A stretch of 64,000 nt of DNA from UBA7239 sp964509075. Its GTDB lineage: Bacteria; Pseudomonadota; Gammaproteobacteria; Pseudomonadales; UBA7239. This document shows, piece after piece, positions 45,901 to 53,705 of the stretch (positions within the stretch are counted from its first letter, which is position 1; each line of letters opens with the position of its first letter). The stretch covers positions 124,001 through 188,000 of the forward strand of contig CAZDWC010000006.1 of assembly GCA_964509075.1 (NCBI GenBank), read 5' to 3'. The translations under genes and the position numbers were made by a program. The notes under the pieces are model-generated. The model was not told where the DNA came from. It saw only the letters and a program-made list of their open reading frames with translations, and did no database searches.

Positions 45901-48900
45901 GTCGTCAGCGCGGCGATCTGTCCTGTGGACATGTTGGCGAACTGTGCCGTGGTGAGTGCCTGTATCTGTGCCGTGCCGAGTTGTGCCAGATCGGCAGTTT
46001 CCATGGCGCGCAGTTGTGCCGTGGTGAGCGCTGCAGCCTGGGCGGTGGTGAGCGCTGCCGCTTGTGCAGTGGTTATCGCCGGGATGCGGGCGCTGCTGAT
46101 GACAGCGAGATCGGCGGTCTCCAGTGCCGCCACCTGGTCGGTAGTGAGTGCAGCCAGTTGCGCGGAGGTGAGGGCGGCTACCTGTGCGCTGGTCAGCGCC
46201 TGGATCTGTACTGTGGTCAGCGCTGCCAGATCTGCTGTTTGCAGTACGGCAATCTGTGCCGTCTTGAGCGCAGTGATCTGCTCGGTGGTGAGGTTGCTCA
46301 CTTGTGCCGTGGTCAATGCCGGAATCTGGTCAGTGGTCAGGGCGGCAATCTGTGCAGTATCCATTTCCGCAAGCTGCGCGGTGCTCATGGCGGCGAGGTC
46401 GGCGGTTTCCAGCGCGGCAATCTGTGCGGTGCCCAAACTGGCGACCTGTGCCGGTGTCAGTGCCTGTACTTGAGCCGTGGTCAGCGCTGCCACCTGTTCT
46501 GTCGTCAGTGCGGCGACCTGTTCGGTGGTCATGGACTCGATCTGTACCGTCGTCAGCTTGGCAATGTCGCCGCTTTCCATGGCGGCAATCTGGTCAGTAT
46601 CCAGCGCAATGAGCTGATCGGTGCTCAGTGCCGCCACCTGTGCCGTAGTGAGTGCAGCCATCTGTGAGGTGGTGAGTGCTGCCACCTGTGTGGTGTACAG
46701 CGCGCCCAACTGACTGGTCGTGATGGCGGCAACATCCGCCGTTTCCATGGCGCGCAGCTGGCCTGTGGTGAGAAATTCCAGTTGTTCGCCTGTAAGTTTG
46801 GCCACGTGTGCCGTGGTGAGTGCGGCAATAGCTGCTGTAGACAGGCGGGCAAAGTCAGCTGCTTCCATTGCGGCCACTTGCGCGGTGCTCATGGCGCCGA
46901 TCTGGGCCGATGTGAGGTAACCGGCCTGCAGTGTGCTCAGTGATTCCACTTGCTTGGTGGTGAGTGCAGCAATGCTGGCGGTGGTGAGTTTGCCGATTTG
47001 CGCCGCGGTGAGTGCGCCAATTTGCGAAGTAGTGAGATTGGCTATCTGTGCCGTGGTCAGTGCAGGGATCACCGCTGTCGACAGGCGGGCAATGTCGGCG
47101 GTTTCCATGGCGGCGAGCTGTGCAGTCGTCATGTTGGCCACTTGCGCGCTGGTCAGCGCGCCGGCTTGCGAGCTGGTGAGTGCCTGGATTTGTGCCGTTG
47201 TCAGTTTGGAGGTATCGGCGGTTTCCATCGCCGCAATCTGTGCCGTGGTGAGTGCGGCAATCTGTGCCGTGGTGAGATTGGCAACCTGTGCCGTTGACAG
47301 CGCAGCGATTGTTCCTGTTGCCAATGCGGCAATGTCCGTTGTTTCCATCGCAGCGAGCTGTGCAGTGGAAAGTGCGGCTACTTGTGCAGTTGTCAGTGCG
47401 ACCGCCTGATCGCTGCCCAATGCTGCAATCTGGTCGGTGGTGAGTGCTGCGACCTGGGCGGTACTCAGTTGGTTGACGCCGGCCGTGCCCAGTGCTTCCA
47501 CATCCTCGGTTTCCATGGCGGCGATCTGTGCCGTGCCCAACGCGGCGCGTTGTGCTGAAGTGAGTGCAGCCACCTGTGCGGTGGTCAGTGCCGCAATCTG
47601 GCTGGCGGTCAGCTTGGCGACATCGGCGGTTTCCATGGCGGCGAGCTGTACTGTACTCAGTGCCGGTATTTGATCGGTCGTCAGCGCGGCAATCTGCGCC
47701 GTGCTCAGGGCCTGGATCATGGCAGTCGACAGCCCGCGCAGATCTTCCGTTTCCAGTGAGGCAATCTGGCTGGTGCCAAGTGCTGCCAGCTGTGCGGTAC
47801 TGAGTGCTGCGACCTGGGCGCTGGTGAGAGCGGCAATGTGCTCGGTGCTGAGCGCAGCAGTCTGTGCAGTCGTTAGCCCCTTGATGGTGGCGGTCGGCAG
47901 TGCTGCGACCTGTTCTGTGCCGAGTGCGCCTATCTGTGCTGTGGTCATGGCGGCGATTTGCGCAGACGATAACGCCAGCACCTGGCTGACCGACAAGCTA
48001 GCTACCTGGTCGGTTGACAGTGCCGCGATATCGGCTGTTTCCATGACCTTGATCTGTGCCGAGCCCAGTGCGGCGATCTGTTCCGTGGAAAGCGCGGCGA
48101 CCTGGGCCGTGGTCAGGCTGGGAATGCTCGATGTGCTCAGTGCGGCGACATCCTCGGTTTCCAGTGCGGCGATCTGCGCTGTCGACAGTGCGGCAATCTG
48201 TGCCGAGCTGAGTGTTCTGGCCTGCAGCGTTGACAGTGCGACTATCCTGTCGGTCGAGAGTGCTGCGATGTCGGCGGTTTCCATGCTGGCAATGCCTGCG
48301 CTGCCGAGGGCGGCCAGTTGTGCGTTGCTCAGTGCGGCGGTTTGCGCGGTGGTGAGCGCCGGTACCTGGCTGCTGGTCAGTGCCGCAATCTGCGCTGTGC
48401 TCATTGCGGCAACCTGCGCCGTGGTGAGAGCGGCAACGTCAGCCGTTTCGAGCGCGCGAACCTGCTCGGTGGTCAGCGCGGCGATCTGTGCCGTGCTCAT
48501 AGCCGCAAATTGTGCGGTTGTCAGCTTCGTCAGGTTGGCAGTGGAAATCTTGATCAGATCGGCTGTTTCAATCGCCGTGACCTGCACGTTGCGCAAGGCC
48601 GCCAGTTGAGTGGACGTGAGTGCGGCAATCTGTGCCGAGCTCATGGCCGTCACCTGCTGGGGTGTCAGTGCGCGCAGCTGTGCGGTGGAAAGAGCGGCCA
48701 CTACCGCCGTATTGAGTGCGGCGACATCCTGGGTGTCCAGGGTGGCGAGCTGTGCGGTCGACAGTCCAGCTGCCTGTACGGTAGTCAGTGCAGCCGCCTG
48801 GCTGGCGGTGAGGGCTTTGGCTTGTTCCAGCGAGAGAGCGGCGATCTGCGCGCTGCTCATGCTGCGCAGGCTGGCTGTTGCCAGTGCAGCGAAATCTGCT

Positions 48901-51900
48901 GTTTCCATGGCGGCGATCTGCGCCGTGGTCAGGGCCGCCACCTGTGCCGATGTCAGCGCAGCGGCCTGTGCGGTGTCGAGTGCGATGATCTGCTCGTCGG
49001 ACAATGCTGCAATGTCTGCGGTTTCGAGTGCGCGTACCTGCGCGGTCGACAATGCCGCTACCTGCGCAACATTGAGGTTGGCTACTTGTGCCGATGTCAT
49101 GGCCAGGATGCTGCCGGTGGACAGGGCTGCCAGATCAGCTGTTTCGATGGCTGCAATCTGATCCGGTGTCATGGCTGCAATCTGGGTAGAAGTCAGGGCG
49201 CCGATTTGAACGGAAGACATGGCGGCGATCTGTTCGGCTGTCAGGGCAATGACATCGGCAGTCTGCAGCGAGCGGATCTGGTTGGTGGACAGTGCAGCAA
49301 TCTGGGCCGTGCTCAGCGAGGCGATCTGGCTGGCAGTCAGCGCAGGCAGTACTGCTGTGGAGATCGCCGCCAGGTCTGCTGTTTCCAGGGCCGTGATCTG
49401 GGCGTTGGTCATGGCGGCCAATTGTGCGGAGGTCAGGGCTGCGGCCTGTGCGGTGGTCAGTGCCGCTATCTGGCTGGTTTTCAGCGCACGAATATCGGCG
49501 GTTTCCATGGCGCGCAGCTGTGCCGTGGTCAGTGCGGCAATCTGCGCAGTGGTCATGCTGTAGACCTGGCGCGTGGTCAGGGACGGGATGTCGAGGGTCT
49601 CGATGGCGCGAACCTGGTCGGTGGTCAGTGCGGCGATCTGGTTGCTCGCCAGTGCGGCAAGCTGGGTGCTGGAAAGGCCGGCGATGACGCTGGTAGACAG
49701 CTTGGCAAGATCGGCTGTTTCGAACGCGGCAATTTGTGCCGTCGACAGCGCAGCCATCTGCGTTGCGTTAAGCACACTGCTGTGATTGGTGGTCAGCGCG
49801 GCAATCTGCGCGGTGGTCATGGCTGCCATCTGTGCCGTCGTCCACTGCACGGCATTGCGAACTTCCTGCTGGGATGTTGTCAGCGGCGTGGTGAGTGCAG
49901 CCACCTGGGTTGTGGTCATGGCGCCCAGTTGCAAGGCGGTGAGAGCGTTGACCTGATCAGAGGTCAGTGCTGCTACATCGGCGGTTTCAAGCGCGCGGAT
50001 CTGTGCTGTGCTCAAGGTAGCCAGCTGCGCTGTGGTCAGTGCGGCTGCCTGCGCAGTGGTCAGCGAGGTGATGCGGGCGGTCGACAAACCTGCCAGTGCG
50101 GCAGTGGTCATGGCAACCAGATCTGCTGTCTGGATGGCAGCAATCTGGCTGCCGATGAGGGCGCCTACCTGGGTACTGGTCAATGCGGCGGCCTGGTCGG
50201 TTGTCAATGCTGCAATCTGGCTGTTGGAGAGGGCGACAATATCTGCCGTATCCAACGCGCGAATCTGTGCTGTTCCCAGCGCGGCAATTTGAGCATTGCT
50301 CAGGGCGGCGATTTGCAGCGATCCCAGCCCGCTGATGCTGGCTGTGGCAATGGCCGCCAGATCGGCAGTCTGCAGGGCTGCCACCTGGGCGGTGGTGAGT
50401 GCGGCCACCTGGGCATTGGTCAGCGCTGCAGCCTGCGCCGATGTGAGCGCCTGGATGTTGGCTGTGCTCAATGCGCGCAGATCGACGGTTTCCAGTGCGC
50501 GTACCTGTGCCGTGGTGAGAGCAGCCACCTGATCGCTGCTCAAGTTGGCGGTCTGCGCAGTGGTGAGTCCGGTAACGGTTGCCGTGGCCAACCTGGCGAG
50601 GTCGGCTGTTTCCATCGCAGCCACCTGTGCAGTTGTCATGGCGCCGAGTTGGATGCCGCTCAGTGCAGCCGCCTGGCTGGTGGTCAGGGCCTGGATTTGT
50701 GCGGTGCCGAGTGCTGCGATGGCGCTGTTCGAGAGTCTGGCAATGTCTGCGGTTTCGATGGCCGCGATCTGTGCGGTGCTCATGGCAGCTACTTGCGCGG
50801 CTGTCAGTGCTGCAGCCTGACTATTGGTGAGTGCCGCAACCTGAGCGGTGCTGAGTGCCTGTATGTCGTTTGTTCCCAGCGCAGCAAGTTGTGCCGTGGT
50901 CAGTGCGGCAATTTGTGCAGTGCCCAGCGCCGCCACCTGTGTGGTTGACAGTGCATTGATCTGCTGGGTGGTAAGAGCAGGCAGCGACGCTGTGGAGATG
51001 CGTTGCAGATCTGCGGTTTCAATGGCTGCAATCTGACTGGTCGACAGTTTTGCCAGTTGCGCCGAGCTCAGTGCGCCGAACTGTGCCGTGGTCAGGGCCT
51101 GGATCTGGTCAGTGGTCAGTGCGCTGATCTGTGCGGTGGTGAGGCCGGCAATGGTGCTGCTGGCCAGTGCTGCGAGATCGCTATTGTCCAGAGCGGCAAT
51201 CTGGGCCGTGGTCATGGCTGCAATCTGTGCGGCAGTGAGGGCGGTTGCCTGCGCCGAGCTCAGCGCAGCTATCTGGGCTGTTGTCATCCCGGCAATCGCT
51301 GTGGCCGACAGTTTGCTGATGTCCGCCGTTTCGATGGCTGCAATTTGGTCGGTACTCATGGCAGCCACTTGCGTATTTTTCAGTGCTGCGGCCTGGGCAG
51401 TGTTCAATGCCACTATTTGCCCGGTAGAGAGTGCCGCGATATCCGCCGTTGCCAGTGTGCTGATCTGTGCCGTGGTCATCGCGGCCACTTGTGCCGTGGT
51501 CAGTGCCGCTATCTGGGTGGTTGAAAGTGCGGCCAGCTGTGCCGTGGACAGAGCGGCAATGGCCGCGGCCGAGAGTTTGGCCAGATCAGCGGTTTCCAGC
51601 GCTGCCAACTGTGCAGTGGTCATGGCGGCGACCTGGCTTGCGGTCAGTGCCGCAGCCTGTGCCGTACCCAGCGCAACTATCTGTGCTGTCGACATATTGG
51701 CGATGGCGGCGGTTGAAAGCTTGGCCAGGTCGGCAGTTTCCAGCGCAGCAACCTGAGCGGTGGACATGGCGGCTGTCTGGGCCGTTGTGATGGCGCCAGC
51801 CTGTGTAGTGGTCAGAGCAGCAATCTGTGCGGTGCCGAGTTTGGCAAAATCCACCGCCTGCATGGCGGCAATTTGTGTGTTACTCAACGCGGCGACTTGC

Positions 51901-53612
51901 GCAGTGGTCAATGCCGGAATCTGATCGGTAGTCAGGGCCACAATCTGCGCCGTGCTCAAGGCCGCAGCTGTGGCAGGGGCCAGCGCGGCGAGGTCGGCCG
52001 TTTCCACTGCGGCTATCTGGGCCGTCGTCATCGCAGCAATTTGCGAGGCGGTCAACGCGGCTGCCTGGGCTGTGCCCAGCGCCTGCACCTGGGCTGTGCT
52101 CAGCGCGGTAATGTTGGCATTGGACAGTTTGGCAACGCTGGAGGCATGCATTGCAGCGATTTGTGCAGTGCTGAGTGCGGCAATGTGTGCAGTGGTGAGG
52201 GCAGCAGCTTGTGTAGTTGTCAGAGCCTGCACCTGATCCGTGGTCAATGCGGCAATGTCAGCTGTCTGCATCACGGCGATCTGCGTTGCGCCCAGTGCCT
52301 GCACTTGTGATGTTGTCAGCGCGGCAAACTGTGCGGTGGTCAGTGCCTGTACCTGCGCAGTGCTCAGGCTGGCGATGACATTGTTGGACAGCTTGGCCAG
52401 ATCCGCCGTCTCCATCGCTGCCAGTTGTGCGGTGGTGAATGCGGCTACCTGTGTTGCTGTCAGGGCAGCGGCTTGTGCCGTCCCCAATGCCGCGACCTGT
52501 GCAGTGGTAAGTCCGGTACCTGCAGCGGTGGTGAGTTTGCTGATGTCGCCGGTTTCGATGGCGGCCACCTGCGCCGTGGTCATGCCGGCCACCTGCGCCG
52601 ATGTCAGCGCTGCCACTTGTGTCGTGGTCAGGGCCTGTATCTGGTCGGTCGTCAGTGCTGCCACATCTGCTGTCTGCATGGTGGCTATCTGTGAGGCGCT
52701 CAATGCCGAAATCTGCGTCGTTGTCAGTGCGGCAATCTGGGCTGTGGTCAGTGCCTGTACCTGTGCCGTGGACAGCGAGGCGATTGCAGCCGTGGACAGC
52801 TTGGCAATATCGGCTGTTTCCATGGCCGCGATCTGGGCAGTACTCAGCTTCGCTACTTGCGCGCTGGTCAGGGCTGCCGCCTGTGCGGTTGTCAAAGCCT
52901 GCATTTGCGCGGTGGTCAGGCCGGCGATTGCCGCTGTAGTCAGTTTCGAGATGTCAGCTGTTTCCAGTGCGGCAACTTCTGCTGTTGTCAGAGCGGCAAC
53001 CTGTGCAGAGGAGAGTGTTGCGACCTGTGAACTGTTGAGGGCGACGATCTGGTCGGTTGTCAGTTTGGCGATGTCAGCTGTTTCCATCGCAGTGATTTGT
53101 GCAGTCGTCAGTGCGGCAATCTGTGTAGTTGTCAGCGCTGCTACCTGTGCGGTGGTCAGTGCCGCGATTTGCGCGCTGGTCAATGTCTGGATGGCACTGG
53201 TTGATAATTTTGCAATATCGTCGGTTTCCATAGCCGCGATTTGTGTGGTGCTCAGTTTCGGCACCTGCGTAATGGTCAGTGCGGCGGCTTGTGCCGTGGT
53301 CAATGCCGTCATTTGTGCCGTAGTGAGTCCGGCAAGCGCAGCGGTGGATAATCTGGCGATGTCCGCAGTTTCCATGGCAGCAATTTGTGCAGTGGTCATG
53401 ACGGCCACTTGCGACGAGGAAAGCGCGGCGGCCTGCGCTGTCGATATCGCCTGAATATTGGTGGTGCTGAATACAGGAATCTGCACCGTTGTCAGTGCGC
53501 CAAGCTGTGTCGTGGTGAACGCAGCCATGTCTTCAGTTGTCAGGGCGGCGATCTGGGCCGTGGTCAGCGCGGCGATCTGTGCAGTGGTCATTCCTGTAAT
53601 GCTGCTGGTCAT
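36933..53612 (-). CDS. Giant octapeptide-repeat protein, probable type I secretion substrate
   Basis: About 5,559 residues from ATG 53612, which has AGGA 8 bases upstream (the open frame extends 23 codons further without a site). Residues 8 to about 5370 are tandem octapeptides of consensus LTTAQ(I/V)AA, about 670 copies. Every fifth or sixth unit is replaced by an acidic METAD(I/L)AA form. One clear break in phase lies at 49841-49890. No signal peptide. The last 189 residues form a non-repetitive domain with four calcium-type loops (DLDGDGVET, DRNSDGAIS, DSNHDGAIN, DSNGDGVSQ), as in many type I secreted giants. The transporter and adaptor genes lie 3 kb away, a GT41 gene follows directly, and a sigma-28-like promoter precedes it. 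Function unknown; filament coat, adhesin or secreted matrix are possible. Confidence 0.85.
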   Translation of the reverse strand: MTSSITGMTTAQIAALTTAQIAALTTEDMAAFTTTQLGALTTVQIPVFSTTNIQAISTAQAAALSSSQVAVMTTAQIAAMETADIARLSTAALAGLTTAQMTALTTAQAAALTITQVPKLSTTQIAAMETDDIAKLSTSAIQTLTSAQIAALTTAQVAALTTTQIAALTTAQITAMETADIAKLTTDQIVALNSSQVATLSSAQVAALTTAEVAALETADISKLTTAAIAGLTTAQMQALTTAQAAALTSAQVAKLSTAQIAAMETADIAKLSTAAIASLSTAQVQALTTAQIAALTTTQISALSASQIATMQTADVAALTTDQIQALTTTQVAALTSAQVAGMTTAQVAAIETGDISKLTTAAGTGLTTAQVAALGTAQAAALTATQVAAFTTAQLAAMETADLAKLSNNVIASLSTAQVQALTTAQFAALTTSQVQALGATQIAVMQTADIAALTTDQVQALTTTQAAALTTAHIAALSTAQIAAMHASSVAKLSNANITALSTAQVQALGTAQAAALTASQIAAMTTAQIAAVETADLAALAPATAAALSTAQIVALTTDQIPALTTAQVAALSNTQIAAMQAVDFAKLGTAQIAALTTTQAGAITTAQTAAMSTAQVAALETADLAKLSTAAIANMSTAQIVALGTAQAAALTASQVAAMTTAQLAALETADLAKLSAAAIAALSTAQLAALSTTQIAALTTAQVAAMTTAQISTLATADIAALSTGQIVALNTAQAAALKNTQVAAMSTDQIAAIETADISKLSATAIAGMTTAQIAALSSAQATALTAAQIAAMTTAQIAALDNSDLAALASSTIAGLTTAQISALTTDQIQALTTAQFGALSSAQLAKLSTSQIAAIETADLQRISTASLPALTTQQINALSTTQVAALGTAQIAALTTAQLAALGTNDIQALSTAQVAALTNSQAAALTAAQVAAMSTAQIAAIETADIARLSNSAIAALGTAQIQALTTSQAAALSGIQLGAMTTAQVAAMETADLARLATATVTGLTTAQTANLSSDQVAALTTAQVRALETVDLRALSTANIQALTSAQAAALTNAQVAALTTAQVAALQTADLAAIATASISGLGSLQIAALSNAQIAALGTAQIRALDTADIVALSNSQIAALTTDQAAALTSTQVGALIGSQIAAIQTADLVAMTTAALAGLSTARITSLTTAQAAALTTAQLATLSTAQIRALETADVAALTSDQVNALTALQLGAMTTTQVAALTTPLTTSQQEVRNAVQWTTAQMAAMTTAQIAALTTNHSSVLNATQMAALSTAQIAAFETADLAKLSTSVIAGLSSTQLAALASNQIAALTTDQVRAIETLDIPSLTTRQVYSMTTAQIAALTTAQLRAMETADIRALKTSQIAALTTAQAAALTSAQLAAMTNAQITALETADLAAISTAVLPALTASQIASLSTAQIAALSTNQIRSLQTADVIALTAEQIAAMSSVQIGALTSTQIAAMTPDQIAAIETADLAALSTGSILAMTSAQVANLNVAQVAALSTAQVRALETADIAALSDEQIIALDTAQAAALTSAQVAALTTAQIAAMETADFAALATASLRSMSSAQIAALSLEQAKALTASQAAALTTVQAAGLSTAQLATLDTQDVAALNTAVVAALSTAQLRALTPQQVTAMSSAQIAALTSTQLAALRNVQVTAIETADLIKISTANLTKLTTAQFAAMSTAQIAALTTEQVRALETADVAALTTAQVAAMSTAQIAALTSSQVPALTTAQTAALSNAQLAALGSAGIASMETADIAALSTDRIVALSTLQARTLSSAQIAALSTAQIAALETEDVAALSTSSIPSLTTAQVAALSTEQIAALGSAQIKVMETADIAALSTDQVASLSVSQVLALSSAQIAAMTTAQIGALGTEQVAALPTATIKGLTTAQTAALSTEHIAALTSAQVAALSTAQLAALGTSQIASLETEDLRGLSTAMIQALSTAQIAALTTDQIPALSTVQLAAMETADVAKLTASQIAALTTAQVAALTSAQRAALGTAQIAAMETEDVEALGTAGVNQLSTAQVAALTTDQIAALGSDQAVALTTAQVAALSTAQLAAMETTDIAALATGTIAALSTAQVANLTTAQIAALTTAQIAAMETADTSKLTTAQIQALTSSQAGALTSAQVANMTTAQLAAMETADIARLSTAVIPALTTAQIANLTTSQIGALTAAQIGKLTTASIAALTTKQVESLSTLQAGYLTSAQIGAMSTAQVAAMEAADFARLSTAAIAALTTAHVAKLTGEQLEFLTTGQLRAMETADVAAITTSQLGALYTTQVAALTTSQMAALTTAQVAALSTDQLIALDTDQIAAMESGDIAKLTTVQIESMTTEQVAALTTEQVAALTTAQVQALTPAQVASLGTAQIAALETADLAAMSTAQLAEMDTAQIAALTTDQIPALTTAQVSNLTTEQITALKTAQIAVLQTADLAALTTVQIQALTSAQVAALTSAQLAALTTDQVAALETADLAVISSARIPAITTAQAAALTTAQAAALTTAQLRAMETADLAQLGTAQIQALTTAQFANMSTGQIAALTTAQVAAMQTADLAVLTSTQLPALTTAQVAALTTAQVAALTTAQVSKLTTAQLAALTTAQVAALTTAQVAALTTAHVVALTTAQVAALESADIAALTTAQIAVMETADVAKLTTDQIPALTTAQVAALTTAQVAALTTAQVAAMETADIAALTTTHIGVLTTAQVAALTTDQVAALTAAQLARLSTTQLAELTTAQVAALTTSQISALTLTQVAALSTAQVAALETADLVKLTTAQIAAMETADIAALTTAQVAALTTAQVAALTTAQIVALSTDQVPAMTTAQVAKLTTTQVAALETADIAKLTTAQVQAFTTAQIAALTNNQLAALTTAQVAALETADLAALSTTQLRGMETDDVAALSTDQIVALTTAQVAALKTEQVAALTTAQVAAIETADLAAMTNSQVKAFETADLAALTTAQIVALSSGQMASLTTDQVPKLTTAQVAAIETADLAAMTTAQIAALTTAQTAALTTAQIIKLTTAQLRSMETADLAAMTTDQVQALTTTQLVALGTDQISKLTTDQIIALTTAQVQALTASQVAALTTAQIAAMETADVAKLTTAQIVALTTAQVAALTSDQIPALTTAQLVTMDTADLAKLTTDQIQWLTTAQAAALTTAQIQALTTAQIAAMETADLAKLTTAQIEAITTANIAKLTTDQVIALTTAQIEALTTDQVQALTTAQIAAMETADIAKLTTAQIAALTTAQAAAMTTDQIVALTTAQAAALTTAQLVGMGSAQLVAMETADLAALSTTQLRAVETADLAALGTNQIVALTSDQAAALTTAQIANLTTAQMAAMETGDLEQLTTAQLVALTTAQAAALATAQVAALTTAQVAALETADLAAMSTDQIAALTTDQVAALTTAQVVALTTAQTHALTTDQIRALTTTQVAALETADLAAMSTDQIVALGTDQAAALTTAQVSKLTTAQAAALETADLAQLGTDRIAALTTAQVANLTPTQISKLTTAQIAALETADLAAMSTDQIIALTTAQAAALTTAQAANLTTAQLVAMETADLAKLSTAAVAALGTAQAAALTVDEIAALTTAQVAAMETADFAALSTDQLIALTTAQTAALTTDQIVALSTAKISALETADIAALTTAQIQAIETADLAKLSTDQIVALTTAHAAALSTTQVANLTSVQMGAMDIADFAAFTTAQIAALTTAQASKLTSDQIAALSTTQLRAMETADFAALGTDRIAGLTTAQMAALTTAQIAALTTAQAAAMETADVAALTTTQLRQMETADLAALSTSQVRAFTTAQAAALTTDQVAALTTAQIEGMETADVAALTTTQVVALTTAQTAALTAAQVAALTTDQIRAMETADLAKLTTDQIPHLTTAQVAALTTAQVAALTTAQIAAMQNADVAKFTTAQVAAMTTAQVAALTTDQLMGMTTAQVAAMTTAQIAALTTAQAEALTVTQVANLTTAQVAALETADLAALTTAQIVALTSTQAAALTGAQLAKLTTDQIAAMQTADLAAVSSTAVPSLTTAQIAAMSTAQIANLTTAQVAAMETADVAALSTDQAAALTTAQIAAMTTAQLAAFDAAQAAALNAGGLSELESQQIVALTTDQVQAMTTDQIQAFTTAQIRVMETEDLAAMTTDQIAALTSAQLAALTASQVAALTTAQVQAIETADLAAMGTAQIVALTTAQTAKLTGDQVAALTTDQIHAMDTADIAKLTTDQIQYLTTAQVAALSTNQVVALTTAQAAKLTVEHVAAMTTAQVKALETADLAAMSTDQIQALTTAQAAVLTTAQIANLTTAQVAALETADLAALTTAQIKVLETADVAKLTTDQIAALTTAQLVALETDQFSALTTAQIAALTTAQTAKLSVTEIQTLSTAQLAAMTTEQVAALTTTQVSNLSTAQFEKMTTDQIAAIETADLAVLSTDMIVALTTAQSAVLTFEQIAALSTTQLRAMETADVAALTTDQIALLSTAQAAILTTAQVANMTTTQIAAMDPSAMAALSTAAIAAMTTAQTSELTTDQVSSLTTAQIRALETADIANMSTEQTASLMAHQVAALTTAQIVALTTDHVAALTVDQIAALTTAQVAVLETADIAELSTTQLQAFETADIAAITTAGIVALTTDQVSKLTTDQIVALTTAQVAAIETADLQKLTTDQIAAMETRDIAALTTAQVEALTTDQISKLTTDQIVAMTTAQVAAIETADLAEMTTAQIAAIQTVDLAAMTTDQIEALSTDQVDALTTAQVAALTTAQIQAIETADLQQLGTAEIVALKTAQIAALTTAQVEALTTDQAGVLSSSQVAALSTTQLQAIETGDLDELSTSALNGLTTDQAAALTTDQIQALTTTQLASIKTANIAALTTAQVEALTTDQISKLTTAQIAAMTTAQVAAIETADFAELTTAQIAALKTSQIAALTTDQVEALTAAQAGALTSAQLGALSVAHIQAMETADLAALAVAAVPGFTTAQVAALSTTQAVELTAAQLGAMQTADVAAFTTDHIQALGTAQWQALTTAQLAGLGTAQLAAMETVDIAALGTAQVAALGNDITAWSTDQLGALDATQVAALTTAQVVALTTAQVAGLTTDQIQALTTTQIAAMQGTDVAALTTDQIVALTTAQAAALTTSQVVSLTATQIAKLETEDLAAMSTAQIAAIQATDVPSMTTDQIVALTNTQVAALTTGQIVSMTSAQVAALETDQVQALTTTQVAAIQNSDLAAMTTDQIEAFTTAQVAALTTSQIVAMTTGQFAAMETADVAALNSDQFAAMQTADFASFSASQIAAIGTAAIAGLTTAQLSHLNMTQHDAFTGGQLAQMTAEQTTALALSTPLILDLDGDGVETTTLADGVSFDLFATGETVRTAWADTDDGFLVLDRNSDGAISSGAELFGSSTTLADGSRASDGFAALAELDSNHDGAINAGDELFAALQVWQDSNGDGVSQQTELYQLGQLGITGISLQAQQTDEWSNGSWTGLASSYTTADGSTHAIDDVWLQTDGGDNALGLLGAGDSQQPLL
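37503..53600 (-). repeat. 24-bp coding tandem repeat, about 670 units
   Basis: The DNA behind the octapeptides repeats with a 24-base period across about 16 kb. Units are not identical: synonymous codons vary freely while the protein pattern is kept, which argues for old repeats under selection on the protein rather than recent slippage. A longer period of 120-144 bases (five or six units) follows the METAD-type octads. Confidence 0.9.
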
Positions 53613-53705
53613 GGCGTAATCCTGAAACTGATATGGTGAAGAAGTCTGTTTGCACGCAAAACGAGCGGTGCAAATGTGCAAAGCGGAAAAACCGCGATAT
53701 CACGC

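Noticed and set aside
38358..50948. Long plus-strand open frames opposite the giant gene (up to 876 and 620 codons, rich in Cys, Gly and Arg or in Ser, Ala and Val)
   Set aside because: They are antisense shadows of the 24-base repeat. The repeat's codon choice rarely makes stop codons on the other strand. The products are low-complexity with no ribosome-binding sites, whereas the minus frame is a single 5,559-residue reading frame with a recognisable C-terminal domain.
37503..53600. CRISPR-like array because of dense short repeats
   Set aside because: The repeats are directly adjacent, 24 bases, in frame and diverged by synonymous changes, with no unique spacers. This is a coding tandem repeat.
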